64,000 nucleotides of DNA. Origin: Plotosus lineatus (lineage: Eukaryota; Chordata; Actinopteri; Siluriformes; Plotosidae). Under the pieces are notes generated by a model that had not been told where the DNA came from, searched no databases, and saw nothing but the letters and a program-made list of their open reading frames with translations. A program made the position numbers and the translations under genes. The DNA lies in assembly GCA_024760905.1 (NCBI GenBank), contig CM045733.1, positions 30,485,001-30,549,000 of the forward strand, read 5' to 3'. Positions 57,343 through 62,099 of the stretch are shown in pieces (the stretch's first letter is position 1; each line of letters starts with the position of its first letter).

Positions 57343-58270
57343 ATAAACATTGTTTAATAATGGTTTAATTAATAAATATGTTCATAAAATGGTTTAATAT
57401 GTTAATAAAATGTTTAAATTGTTCAATAAATAATTTTCTTCTACTTTTAACACATTTCATACAAAACTGGTGTACTTTTATCATTTTTAAAGGGTTTATG
57501 GGGTTTACCCAGACCAAAGACTGGAGTCTTGGAACGAATTAGGCGTTTAACATGTAAGCTGCGACCCCTACTTACGAAATCCCCGCTGTACGGAAAGGGT
57601 TCTGGAACAGTTTAATTTCTTAAATTGGGGGCCGACTGTATAAGGAGCAAGACTTCTTTCAAAGCTTTATAAAAAACCATCATCTGAGCACTGAATACAG
57701 CCAAATCATGTTTAGAGGCGTGTTGCCCTGACACATAGATTCAGATTCTCAAAGGTCTCAGAAACCTCCAATTATCCAGGTGTGTCAGAGGGGAAAACTG
57801 AAATCTGAGAAAATTATACTTTTAGTCTGAATTTAAGAAGCACTAAACCGAATAGGCTTATTACATGTTCAGAATGAAGGCAGTGTACATTCCAGAGGGC
57901 AAATGCTCACCATGGCTTTTATCACAATGGCTGTAGGTGTATAGTCTACACATTGGAAACCATTTAAGGGCATATTTACATTGCTTGTACTGTATATAAT
58001 CAAAACCATAAATTGTCTGAATAATCAGAATAAATTCCTGTCTATGAAAGTTGCTCTTCACTCAGGATGCTTGGTTGTAGTACAAAATAATCCATGCTTC
58101 ACATCCACCACTTGAGGTCACAGTATGTGACAAAAGGATCTGATGAATCTCACATTACCTCTTTGTCTCTCTGGTCCGTTTCATCCTTGCTGGAGGTGGA
58201 GCTATTTTCGTCCTCCTCATTCGAGCTAAGCCCCTCCTCTTCCTCTGACAGGTCACCGCTCAAATGAGAC
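19461..58270 (-). CDS. fgd6: FYVE, RhoGEF and PH domain-containing protein 6 (3' part, 19 exons)
   Basis: Guanine nucleotide exchange factor of the FGD family, expected to activate Cdc42-type GTPases and link actin to endosomal membranes through its FYVE domain. Nineteen coding exons, all GT-AG, join in one frame to about 595 residues with a stop at 19461. Domain order is acidic/Ser linker (58159-58270), DH (56409-34204), PH (34105-29999), FYVE (23047-22704) with [13 protein letters not shown] and ARVC motifs, linker (22610-22516) and C-terminal PH (22032-19461). Family members of the FGD6 type are about 1,430 residues, so the long N-terminal region is outside the right edge. The best fit among FGD1-6 is FGD6 ([15 protein letters not shown] linker; [11 protein letters not shown]); synteny agrees. 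About 36 of its 39 kb is intron, filled with transposons. Confidence 0.94.
19827..20082 (-). mobile_element. SINE inserted in Tc1 copy A, with target duplication (copy 5)
   Basis: The tail (TTCCTTTCGGCTTTTTCCC) and body are present and the tRNA head is missing (5'-truncated). It is bounded by a 14-bp duplication TTTTTTCTGTAATG at 19813-19826 and 20083-20096, which is Tc1 sequence, so it is younger than the Tc1 copy. Confidence 0.92.
20219..21257 (-). pseudogene. Tc1-like transposase, frameshifted by internal deletion
   Basis: The N-terminal half (21257 to about 21000) is in one frame and the C-terminal half (about 21000 to 20260) in another. All three catalytic acidic positions are still visible. 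The deletion removes the end of the second DNA-binding helix-turn-helix and linker expected before GYRCR. Not active as one protein. Confidence 0.88.
21660..21808 (-). CDS. fgd6: fgd6 exon: C-terminal PH domain, second part
   Basis: Reads [20 protein letters not shown], then [20 protein letters not shown] and PTAQ. Acceptor GTGCTCAG, donor [21 protein letters not shown] is characteristic of the FGD second PH domain. Confidence 0.94.
21904..22032 (-). CDS. fgd6: fgd6 exon: C-terminal PH domain, first part
   Basis: Reads [20 protein letters not shown], then [20 protein letters not shown] and ASE. The PH core W and KNKVLY are present. Acceptor GTCTGGCAG, donor GTGAG|GTATGC. Starts in phase 0 after ALKE. 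Confidence 0.94.
22516..22610 (-). CDS. fgd6: fgd6 exon: FYVE-PH linker
   Basis: Reads [20 protein letters not shown], then [11 protein letters not shown]; basic/Ser-rich linker. Acceptor TCTCACAG, donor AAAGAG|GTAACT. 95 bp. Confidence 0.93.
22704..22812 (-). CDS. fgd6: fgd6 exon: FYVE zinc finger, second part
   Basis: Reads [20 protein letters not shown], then [16 protein letters not shown]. Provides four zinc-binding cysteines and the RVC motif of the FYVE fold. Acceptor TTCTTGCAG, donor AAAG|GTTTCC. Confidence 0.95.
22904..23047 (-). CDS. fgd6: fgd6 exon: FYVE zinc finger, first part
   Basis: Reads [20 protein letters not shown], then [20 protein letters not shown] and HHCRACGK. It has the three FYVE signatures seen from the N-terminal side: WIPD (WxxD), CMIC, and the phosphoinositide-binding RRHHCRACG. 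Acceptor TGCTTATAG, donor GTAAG|GTCAGT. 48 codons. Confidence 0.95.
23270..23705 (-). pseudogene. Degenerate Tc1-like transposase fragment (different family)
   Basis: Minus-strand text [20 protein letters not shown], then [20 protein letters not shown], corresponding to the Tc1 regions RLQWA..H.NWT.EDWK..AWSDE and DGR..IWR...SMDP. The catalytic block is destroyed. It is in the fgd6 intron upstream of the FYVE exons. Confidence 0.65.
24080..24890 (-). mobile_element. Rex3-like LINE, 3' part (interrupted)
   Basis: Reads [40 protein letters not shown] and AEMSFLGWV. This is the thumb/C-terminal part of a non-LTR reverse transcriptase with the [15 protein letters not shown] tail on to about 24130. 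Its upstream edge, at DDVVLLVS near 24890, meets an inserted RTE element. The family name is a judgement from the sequence pattern. Confidence 0.7.
24891..27448 (+). mobile_element. RTE-type LINE, endonuclease and reverse transcriptase remnants
   Basis: An apurinic-type endonuclease begins near 24970 ([31 protein letters not shown]). It continues through [25 protein letters not shown] and [20 protein letters not shown], then the RT part with [30 protein letters not shown] and [14 protein letters not shown]. Stops, frameshifts and a nested SINE (26617-26768) make it dead. It matches the minus-strand copy at 35.9-37.2 kb closely. The 3' end is missing; the copy breaks at 27448 in the middle of KVYKTVLRP. 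Confidence 0.88.
26617..26768 (+). mobile_element. 5'-truncated SINE inside RTE LINE (copy 6)
   Basis: SINE tail only: GCTGTCAGCGTGTCTCTG, AAAGGGTTGTGACAAAAAGG, CGAATCAGATGATTTGCTGTGG, ending AAAATAAGCCGAAAGGAAG. It interrupts the RT coding part of the plus-strand RTE element. Confidence 0.8.
27640..27847. repeat. Large imperfect hairpin
   Basis: Left arm 27640-27727 (AAAGTAGGCGCTTGTCGCAA to CTTTCAAGTGAGCAAGTG) is the imperfect inverse of right arm 27761-27847 (CACTTGCTCACTTGAAAGAT to TTGCGACAAGCGCCTACTTT), with an inner GTTGAATAC / GTACTCAAC pair. No coding content. It is placed between the RTE and Rex3-like pieces, perhaps part of a foldback or MITE element extending to about 27955. Confidence 0.85.
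27956..29250 (-). mobile_element. Rex3-like LINE, 5' part (endonuclease to RT start)
   Basis: Minus strand: [20 protein letters not shown] (endonuclease, near 29230), then [19 protein letters not shown] text near 28430, [27 protein letters not shown] and [18 protein letters not shown] (RT). It breaks at LSLHLC (27956), where the hairpin region starts. With 24080-24890 it forms one split element with part of the RT core missing. Confidence 0.72.
29490..29880 (+). mobile_element. Rex3-like LINE 3' end
   Basis: Plus strand: [20 protein letters not shown], then [19 protein letters not shown]. The 3' terminus ends in an ATGATAATGATGATT repeat. Opposite orientation to the split copy immediately to its left. 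It lies in the fgd6 intron just before the PH exons. Confidence 0.75.
29999..30098 (-). CDS. fgd6: fgd6 exon: end of first PH domain
   Basis: Reads [20 protein letters not shown], then [24 protein letters not shown] is the C-terminal helix of the PH domain. Acceptor TCTGCACAG, donor CAAGAG|GTATGT. Confidence 0.93.
30177..30256 (-). CDS. fgd6: fgd6 exon: first PH domain
   Basis: Reads [20 protein letters not shown], then SFILSA. Acceptor CTTCCTACAG, donor GCCAG|GTAAGA. 80 bp. Confidence 0.93.
30357..30440 (-). CDS. fgd6: fgd6 exon: first PH domain
   Basis: Reads [20 protein letters not shown], then [17 protein letters not shown] is a PH strand motif of FGD proteins. Acceptor TGTGTGTAG, donor ATGAAG|GTGAGC. 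Confidence 0.94.
30604..31077. other. Intron sequence without recognisable content
   Basis: An open frame of 157 codons on the minus strand has no domain, no splice-site logic with fgd6 and ordinary intron composition. I see nothing supporting a gene. Confidence 0.5.
31280..31585 (+). mobile_element. Third family of tRNA-derived SINE
   Basis: Head AGGGGGCAGCCGTAGCCTAA, B-box CTGGTTCAATTCCTG, then GGGGGAGTGAGCAGTACCCT, CCTTGAACAAGGCACCCCCA and GGGTTAAATGCAAAGG near the 3' end, with an ATA-rich tail. The same family occurs on the minus strand at 38.9-39.2 kb. Confidence 0.8.
31956..33174 (+). mobile_element. Tc1-like transposon, copy B, C-terminally deleted
   Basis: Same family as the 19.8-21.6 kb element, opposite orientation, with TA on both sides and CTAGTCCTTCTCAAAAAATT at the left. 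The transposase (ATG at 32281) has the same loss between DLWTGL and GYRCRIPQV. It then ends after KWFTDN (32985), where the sequence jumps straight into the right inner repeat (TTTTTTGAGATAGGAATTTT). The third catalytic block is therefore gone. It lies in the fgd6 intron. Confidence 0.92.
33175..34036 (-). other. fgd6 intron, no gene
   Basis: AT-rich intron between Tc1 copy B and the first PH exon. No exon or classifiable repeat seen. Confidence 0.5.
34037..34105 (-). CDS. fgd6: fgd6 exon: start of first PH domain
   Basis: Reads [20 protein letters not shown], then FFL. Acceptor TTCATGCAG, donor TTCCTG|GTAAGA. 23 codons. Confidence 0.94.
34204..34275 (-). CDS. fgd6: fgd6 exon: DH-PH junction
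   Basis: Reads [20 protein letters not shown], then QPGR. Acceptor TCTCTTTCAG, donor GGAAGG|GTGCGC. 24 codons. Confidence 0.93.
35067..35125 (-). CDS. fgd6: fgd6 exon: DH domain end
   Basis: Reads [19 protein letters not shown]; matches the last DH helix. Only 59 bp, so it does not appear as an ORF. Acceptor TGTACTCAG, donor AAGGG|GTGAGG. Confidence 0.9.
35449..35524. repeat. (AT)n-(CA)n microsatellite
   Basis: About 60 bp of AT followed by a short CA run. It directly abuts the left end of the foldback element starting at 35523. Confidence 0.95.
35866..37245 (-). mobile_element. 5'-truncated RTE-type LINE
   Basis: Minus strand: [60 protein letters not shown] and [18 protein letters not shown] (RT catalytic FADD). 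After a frame break near 36435 come GLGVTRM-type text, [20 protein letters not shown] and the 3' end at about 35866 (TTTCTTTCAGCTGTTCCCTT on the plus strand). It lies inside a foldback element. Confidence 0.9.
37255..37393 (+). mobile_element. Solo Tc1-like terminal repeat
   Basis: Contains only the right-end repeat of the 19.8-kb Tc1 family (GAAACATTTCAGTTGGTGTG to TTTTTTGAGAAGGACTAG). Neither transposase nor the opposite end is present. Confidence 0.85.
38041..38380 (+). mobile_element. Chimeric SINE: tRNA head with L2-type tail (copy 7)
   Basis: The head and body are those of the SINE family at 10.5 kb (GTGCAGATAACTAGGTTATC; CATGTCTCTCACTGTCTATG). After CAGTGTGTTTCCGCCCTGCG the tail becomes GATGGCCTGGCGAGGTTTCC, then AACCCTAATTAGGATTAAGC and GGTTACAGAAAATGAACTGA, an L2-like 3' end. 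A short direct repeat AAAGGTGT flanks it (38033-38040, 38381-38388). Confidence 0.85.
38718..38768 (-). CDS. fgd6: fgd6 exon: DH domain
   Basis: 51-bp exon reading [17 protein letters not shown]. Acceptor CTGTGTTTTAG, donor CACAAA|GTAATG. The phase (AT at start, A at end) links exactly to both neighbours. Confidence 0.9.
38905..39170 (-). mobile_element. Third-family tRNA-derived SINE, minus strand
   Basis: Minus strand: GGGGGAAACCGTGCCCTAAT head, B-box TGGTTCAAATCGC, GGGGGAGTGAGCTGCACC core, and a 3' part with TTAAATGTAGAGGCAAT. Same family as 31280-31585. Confidence 0.75.
39730..39945 (-). mobile_element. tRNA-headed SINE, tail missing (copy 8)
   Basis: Minus strand: complete head at 39944 (GGCAGTGGTGGTCTAGTAG; B-box GGGGTTCGATTCCCC) and body, ending at AGAAACACGCTGACAGC near 39732, where unrelated sequence (ATTAACTGGGACGCGGGAAC) begins. 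It is truncated at the same internal point as copy 2. Confidence 0.82.
40610..41233. mobile_element. Non-autonomous hAT-like element with 8-bp target duplication
   Basis: Left end CAGTACTTCTCAAATAGTGG, right end (complement) CAGTGGCTCTCAATTATTT. Flanked by 8 bp CCATAGAG (40602-40609) and CCTTAGAG (41234-41241), one mismatch. 624 bp. A short open frame contains [18 protein letters not shown] but no transposase core. The 8-bp duplication and CAGTG..TCTCAA ends are hAT features. Confidence 0.85.
41456..41543 (-). CDS. fgd6: fgd6 exon: DH domain core
   Basis: Reads [20 protein letters not shown], then [23 protein letters not shown] is the highly conserved DH helix that contacts the GTPase. Acceptor GTGGTGCTAG, donor GACAG|GTACAC. 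Overlapping ORF calls use other frames. Confidence 0.95.
41923..43699. mobile_element. pogo/Tigger-like element with long internal inverted arms
   Basis: Ends CAGTAGGCCCTCGACATTC and, at right, GACTATTCGCGG..., closing CAAGGGCCTACTG; both ends abut TA (41921-41922, 43700-43701). Inside, an arm at about 42413-42680 is repeated inverted at about 43085-43372 (GAGATTTTATGTTCTGTAGC; CACGGAGTTC.CAGAGTCAAA). The 400-bp centre contains a LINE endonuclease scrap ([20 protein letters not shown]). No transposase core. It lies in the fgd6 intron. Confidence 0.8.
42218..42360 (-). mobile_element. Very short RTE LINE insertion with 17-bp target duplication
   Basis: 143 bp corresponding to the extreme 3' end of the RTE family (plus strand TTTCTTTCGGCTGTTCCCTT to AAATCTTCTCTTTGG). 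The 17-bp repeat TCTATTTATGATAAAAT at 42201-42217 and 42361-42377 marks the target site. It is inside the pogo-like element at 41923-43699. Confidence 0.92.
43976..44132 (-). CDS. fgd6: fgd6 exon: DH domain
   Basis: Reads [40 protein letters not shown] and [12 protein letters not shown]. Acceptor GTGATCCAG, donor TTTGAG|GTAAAT. 157 bp. Confidence 0.95.
44273..45622 (+). mobile_element. Second Tc1-like family, degenerate
   Basis: Inverted ends CCCCTGGTTAAG (left) and CTTAACCAGGGG (right). The plus strand has a transposase start [20 protein letters not shown], then SGNGYKKIS and QLPICS (first HTH), and later [40 protein letters not shown] (second catalytic Asp block, QQDNDPKH in relatives). 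Many stops and frameshifts. It begins in the fgd6 intron just beyond the DH exon at 44132. Confidence 0.85.
45959..46687. mobile_element. Non-autonomous TIR element (pogo-like, 729 bp)
   Basis: Left end CAGTCGGCTCCCAATTTACG, right end (complement) CAGTCGGCCCCCAATTTATG, TA on both sides. The interior has ACTTACGAAATCCCCG phrases near the ends and a unit GGTGCATTTGAGCTTATCTG, then AGGAATCAAATTAAAGTTGA. No transposase. Same family as 56865-57638. Confidence 0.82.
46938..47010. repeat. (AT)n microsatellite
   Basis: About 70 bp pure AT run in the fgd6 intron upstream of the 47312-47463 exon in plus-strand terms. Confidence 0.95.
47312..47463 (-). CDS. fgd6: fgd6 exon: DH domain
   Basis: Reads [40 protein letters not shown] and [10 protein letters not shown]. 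Acceptor TCTCAACAG, donor CACTG|GTATGT; the split Trp codon is completed by the next exon. Confidence 0.95.
48534..48925 (+). mobile_element. hAT-type (ZBED/GTF2IRD2-like) transposon 5' fragment
   Basis: Starts CAGTGGTCCCCAAATTACGG, then CCCGCGGGCCGGATACGGCC, a hAT-Charlie-type end. It then codes, with frameshifts, for a BED-type zinc finger start: [43 protein letters not shown] and [16 protein letters not shown]. The catalytic part is missing. Confidence 0.75.
49254..49664. repeat. Foldback element with ~100-bp imperfect arms
   Basis: Left arm about 49254-49350 (TACAGTACTTTCAATGATAC, GAGAGCCAATCCTTTCTGAG, GGGCGGGTCCGAC, AAACTCTAATTTTATTGGA) is inversely repeated at about 49545-49664 (TAAAATTGGAGTTTGAAGCT, ACCCACCCACACAG, AAAGATTGGCTCTCCGC, ATCGAAAGTAGATGTA). 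The spacer has no recognisable protein. Confidence 0.75.
49815..52140 (+). mobile_element. Unclassified EN-RT LINE, decayed
   Basis: Endonuclease scrap [20 protein letters not shown], then [20 protein letters not shown] part: [80 protein letters not shown], then [29 protein letters not shown] and [10 protein letters not shown] (catalytic FADD changed to FADN). The C-terminus has [18 protein letters not shown] and [20 protein letters not shown]. Internal deletions and frameshifts. Different from the RTE and Rex3-like families here; clade not assigned. Confidence 0.85.
52163..52515 (+). mobile_element. Chimeric SINE: tRNA head with L2-type tail, 13-bp target duplication (copy 9)
   Basis: Head GGGGCAATGGTGGTCTAGTG, B-box GGTTTAAGTCCC, body with CTCACTGTCTATGGTGTGAG, an internal A run (52326-52350), then tail CCGCCCTGCGATGGCCTGGC, CGACCCTAATTAGGATTAAT, GTTACAGAAAATGAACTGAA. 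Flanked by ATACAAAATCAGA at 52150-52162 and 52516-52528. Inserted next to the 3' end of the 50-52 kb LINE. Confidence 0.92.
52530..53889 (-). other. fgd6 intron, no gene
   Basis: Low-information intron with an A-rich run and GAAA repeats at 53190-53220 and a pyrimidine-rich tract at 53450-53620. Plus-strand ORFs here show no domain. Confidence 0.5.
53890..53920 (-). CDS. fgd6: fgd6 microexon in DH domain
   Basis: 31-bp exon: one base plus ten codons [10 protein letters not shown]. Acceptor TTTGTTACAG, donor CACATT|GTAAGT. It joins SSEKV upstream to DFRDAV downstream, giving the canonical DH start. Confidence 0.92.
54659..55301 (-). mobile_element. pogo/Tigger-like transposon fragment with transposase N-terminus
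   Basis: Inverted ends CACTATTTGAGTTACGACCT and (complement of right end) CACTATCCGAGTTACGACGT. On the minus strand from 55132: [32 protein letters not shown], then in another frame [19 protein letters not shown] and [20 protein letters not shown]. These are the psq helix-turn-helix and CENP-B-like DNA-binding parts; the DDE catalytic domain is absent. About 640 bp, non-autonomous. Confidence 0.82.
55315..56165 (-). mobile_element. TIR element with ACCGTATT ends
   Basis: Left end ACCGTATTCGACATGATAAG, then TGCCC; right end complement ACCGTATTTGATGCGATAAG, then TGCCC. 851 bp. A 73-codon minus-strand frame (55646-55867) contains an acidic stretch [20 protein letters not shown] that could be a transposase C-terminal tail, but I cannot assign it. 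Lies next to the pogo-like fragment. Confidence 0.7.
56166..56363. repeat. GT/AT microsatellite cluster
   Basis: GT, AT and ACAC runs at 56164-56210, 56274-56300 and 56320-56362, immediately right of the ACCGTATT element. Confidence 0.9.
56409..56476 (-). CDS. fgd6: fgd6 exon: DH domain start
   Basis: 68 bp reading [20 protein letters not shown], then EK and a split Val. The IA.EIM.SEKV.VDVL pattern across this and the microexon is the first DH helix. Acceptor GACATTAG, donor AAAGT|GTGAGT. Confidence 0.92.
56765..56862 (+). mobile_element. Rex3-like LINE scrap
   Basis: About 95 bp (TTGAGAGGAGCCAGTTGAGG, then AGACCCCAGGGTCAACCCA) matching the [14 protein letters not shown] region of the Rex3-like element at 29.5 kb. 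It joins directly to the duplicated-unit element at 56865. Confidence 0.6.
56865..57638. mobile_element. pogo-like TIR element with tandemly duplicated core, left end missing
   Basis: Right end is the same as in 45959-46687 (complement CAGTCGGCCCCCAATTTAAG, TA after it). The interior core (TTTAGTTTTTAGTTTAGTTT to AGGGAATGCGCTTTGAA) occurs twice, about 56893-57120 and 57125-57275, followed by a (GT)n run 57283-57340 where the sister copy has GAGAGA. The left terminal repeat is not found. Confidence 0.78.
57639..58158 (-). other. fgd6 intron, no gene
   Basis: AT-rich intron between the duplicated pogo-like element and the acidic-linker exon. Nothing recognisable. Confidence 0.5.
58159..58270 (-). 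CDS. fgd6: fgd6 exon: acidic linker before DH (most upstream seen)
   Basis: Reads [20 protein letters not shown], then [17 protein letters not shown]. Acidic and Ser-rich, as expected just N-terminal of the DH domain. Acceptor TTCTAACAG, donor AAAGAG|GTAATG. Upstream exons (the long N-terminal exon) were not found before 64000. Confidence 0.88.
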
Positions 58271-58648
58271 CTGTTAGAAAATTACATGAATTGAAACAGG
58301 ATTCGACACCGATTTATATGCAGATTTGTTATCACCCTACTGTGATTAGAAAGGGCAGGGCCTTAAACATATATTTGTTGGCGGTAACACGGCCAGTTGG
58401 GTCGAAATTGTACATAAAACACATTCACAGACGCAAAAATAAAAATACGTATACCGGCCGGTTGTGTTGATAAAACGCGTGTGTCCCTTATCATACACCT
58501 TACTAAAAAGTGACCAAAGCAAACCCAGTATCAACCGCGCCTTGTGATTGGTCAATTTCACCATTTCGGTGGATCAGCGATTCTCATTGGCCAGTACTGT
58601 CTTAACAACAAAGGCGGAAAGCATGATGGAAGGGAACAATGATGAGGC

Positions 58649-58681
<33 letters not shown>

Positions 58682-59960
58682 CAAAAAAAAACCTGTTGTC
58701 GGTCACTTAAAAAGGTCCCAATGTGAAAATAATAAATTAATTAATGCATTTCAAATTGAGCAACATATTTTCTGACATTTTCAAACAAATACAGTACAAG
58801 TTAATTATAAACTCCAGCAACAGCACGGAGTGTGACGAAGGTATTTGACTTTTAATATTTCAGTCAACATAATGTCAAAGTTGATATGTTGAAGAAACCT
58901 TGATACTCTGTTGATTACAATATTAAAAGAATAAATTTTGATATTCAGTATGTTGAGTTAAAATACGAGATTTGAAGATATCACATACATAATATAGCAT
59001 GATATCTGAAAACAATTTCCCCGCCAATCCCTGGTGGCCTACACAGGCAAATAAAAACATTTTCCGCCTTCCCGGGTGAATCTTTTTTTATCATGTTACT
59101 GTCAACAAATAATTTTTTAAGCCTGGCCTAAACTTGTATTATTTTGTCAGAGACAGCTCCTTCACCACATACAAACATTTCTACAGTTTATTTTATTCGC
59201 CTAACTACTGCATATACATCAATTTGTGTTTGATGGATTACATAGAATGTGATTAGATTTTCACGAGATTTCTAAAGAAGTGGAGGTTTGTAAAGATCAC
59301 TTCATTAGATTCAGGAGATGATCTGGTTCAGGAGATGATCTGGTTCTGAGACGGAAGGATTCTTAAACACAGATTTTTGACATTTTAACCTCATTTCTGG
59401 ATTTGTCTTTATAATTTTCACTCAACAGCCAGTTAACACAAAGCGAGACATGTGTATTCTGTTACATCAAGTCAGCCGACGACATATTTTCAAAGGTGTT
59501 GTTAATGCTGCATCACAGGGCAGTATAACACATGCAGAAATTGATACAATACCCCACTGCATTCATTAGCTCAAAAATGAAATGATTGGTAAGTACCACT
59601 GTGACCGAATGGAAGAGGGGAAAGGTGGCATACTCTCTCTCTCCTGTTAAAGCGCATTGCCAATTCTTCTTTCTTAACTCATTTGAATTCAACATGCAAT
59701 CTCCAGCCTTTTCTGTTGCACTTCTTGAGAGCCCCTAGTATGATGTAATTTTGAAAGGAACCTACTGGTCTGAGTACGCTTGATGCTAATTTGAGTTTCA
59801 ATATTAGGACTTCCAAAACTAACTTTATAAATAAATAAAAAGAAGACCATTGGATTCCAGACATTCCTGCCAAAAGGTCCATTTCATAACATGCCAATGT
59901 AGAACAAGCAGACCAAATTTGTGTGCAGCAGGTAAATGTCCAGAAATCTAATACTACTTT
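58271..59960 (-). other. fgd6 intron, no gene recognised
   Basis: Contains an A/CAAA-rich run at 58650-58692 and two CCAAT-like motifs near 58540-58590 ahead of a lysine-rich open frame that I consider spurious. No splice-bounded coding segment seen. Confidence 0.45.
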
Positions 59961-59969
59961 CCGTGATTA

Positions 59970-60437
59970 ATTGGGACCGAGATCCACACGCGACCATCGA
60001 AATTCGCGAAGTAGAATCACCCCCTCAACCCCCCAACTAACCTATACGTACATGTATATGTGTATATAATATCAATAAATACATATTCAATGCTATAAGT
60101 GCTTATAATAACAAATATTTAAAAATAATGCATAATATGTAAATAAAATATAAATACACACACATACAGACGCACTCGCGTGCACACACTCAGATGCGCA
60201 CCTCACAACAATGTAACTAGTTTTGATGGGACGTTTTGGGTTGTTTTTTGTTTGTTTAGGGGTTTCTTTTTGTTGTTGTTGCATAATTGGCCTTGTTTTT
60301 GTGGGATTTTCTTTAACTTTTTCCACTATTCTTCCTTAATTTCCTTATTTTTTTAATTCGAAGAATATTTAAAAAAAAAAAAACGCAATGCACTGAAGCC
60401 GCATAAATTGAAGCGCGAAGTAGCGAGGAATCCCTGT
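59970..60437. mobile_element. Second copy of the foldback element of 35.5-37.7 kb
   Basis: The right arm (60200-60437) is almost the same as 37394-37659: GTTTTGATGGGACGTTTTGG, GCATAATTGGCCTTGTTTTT, TGCACTGAAGCCGCATAAAT, AGCGCGAAGTAGCGAGG, closing ATCCCTGTA. The left side (from about 59970, ATTGGGACCGAGATCCACAC) is only weakly similar to the other arm. Confidence 0.65.
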
Positions 60438-60439
60438 AT

Positions 60440-61770
60440 ATCAGTTTTGCCTCTGACCTTGAAAAGTAGGTTAAAGCTGCTCACACACAAACTCAGCCTA
60501 GCAGTCATACTAGTGAGGCAGCATACTAAGTTTGAAAGCCCCAGCTTCTTAATGCGGCAAGTAAATGTCCAGAAACTAAAGTGTAACAGGCGACAGACAA
60601 ACAAGACCCATTCCTATTGCTCCCCAGCCAAAGTTACTTCTCCATAAAACATCACTTTAAGTGATATTAAATGACATTTGGTAACTTCTGGGAGTATTCC
60701 ACTGATATACCAGAGAATATCCTATATTTTCTGTGTTTTACAGTTATTGTAATGTACATTTTGACAAGGTCCGATAACTGAAAATTTATTCATAAATAGG
60801 GCCCTTGTTTTCCCATCAGGCCAGCTAGTTAGAAGTTGGCATTGGGTTGAATTTGAAGTACTCCAGTACTTTCAAGACTAAGAAATCAAATACCAAAGTG
60901 TCCACATTCTCAAAAGAGGGCATCAAATGGGCGTCTCCGTCAAAACTGACCAGAAAGGGGTTAATACTTGGCTACGAAGATATGGAACTACCCTTGGCTT
61001 CCCTAGAAAGTCCGTTATGGGTGCTACCATAATAGTAAACTTCATTTAGCAAATCGTGAAGCATGGTTAAAATTCAGGATGAATTTGGCTTATTTTAGGA
61101 GCGGTTTGGCAGATTTCTGGTTTTTGGTCAATTATTGTATGCCCACCAGGGGATTAATCTGCTCAATTATACATTCTCTCCAGATTTTAAGACGGAATAA
61201 ACATGTTTTAAGGAAAAAACAAGAAATCAAGCAGTTATCTTAGTTTTTGATTGCTAGCCATCTTAATAATGGCAACATATGGCACACAGAGGGTCAACAT
61301 GGACACACCCATCTTTTTCAAACTCATCTACGGATAAAGAATAAAGATAAAATAAAACAGATAAAGATTTTTCCCTGAAACCAGTTTAATTCTGTAATCA
61401 CAGCCTACAGAATATGTCAAAATCAAGCAAATAGGGCACTGTCACCACGGGTATTATGATGATTTTGGATTATTTTTCCAGCACCTGCTTTGTCCTGAAG
61501 GTGCCGGATAATTGGAACCAGTCTGTATATTCGTCCAGTGTATAAGCTAGTTTTTGGTGATACATGACAACAACTTTCCAGCCCAACTACGTCTCAAAAG
61601 CCACACAAATAACACCTGAAATAAATAAAATGGGAATTGGAAAAGGGAGAAGGAGGAGAAATGCGTTAGTGGCTAACACGTTGTCTAACACCAAGATTAT
61701 TCTGGATTCAAACCTCATAGCAGATGGGCCTATCTATGCGGAGTCTAAATGTTTTTACATACTTTGCTTG
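60440..61770 (-). other. fgd6 intron, no gene recognised
   Basis: Contains GGTCCGATAACTG near 60768 and GGTGCCGGATAATTGG near 61500, which may be ends of an unrecognised repeat. Short open frames have no domain or splice support. Confidence 0.4.
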
Positions 61771-61771
61771 T

Positions 61772-61985
61772 GAAGGTTTCCTTCCACAATTAAAGAACAT
61801 GCAGATTAGATCAACTTGTTTACTCTAAATTGCCCACTGGTGCAAATTGTTGTTTATGCGTCTGTGTTAGTTTGGTGGTAGACTGGTGACCACACAGCCG
61901 GTACACCACCTCTCACTTAAGTCAGTAGGCGTGTCCAGTTTAACCTGTGACCTTGATAGACAAGCAGTGTAAAGGATGAAAATTT
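61772..61985 (+). mobile_element. Degenerate L2-type LINE/SINE 3' tail
   Basis: AAGGTTTCCTTCCACAATTA, AACATGCAGATTAGATCAAC, TTTACTCTAAATTGCCC, then GGTGGTAGACTGGTGACC. The order matches the common fish L2-type 3' end. A smaller similar scrap lies at 40430-40530 (CTCCAACAGTCCAAAAACAT). Confidence 0.55.
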
Positions 61986-62099
61986 TCTTTCTCCACAACA
62001 TTCCCAGCACATGAAATATTTATCACATATAATGTACGTGCCTTATTCAATAGCTCCCAATCTTGACAAAAGTATATATATATATATATATTAGAAGTA

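Noticed and set aside
58548..58775. Lysine-rich open frame after two CCAAT-like motifs
   Set aside because: Made mainly of an A/CAAA-rich run; no homology or splice partner seen.
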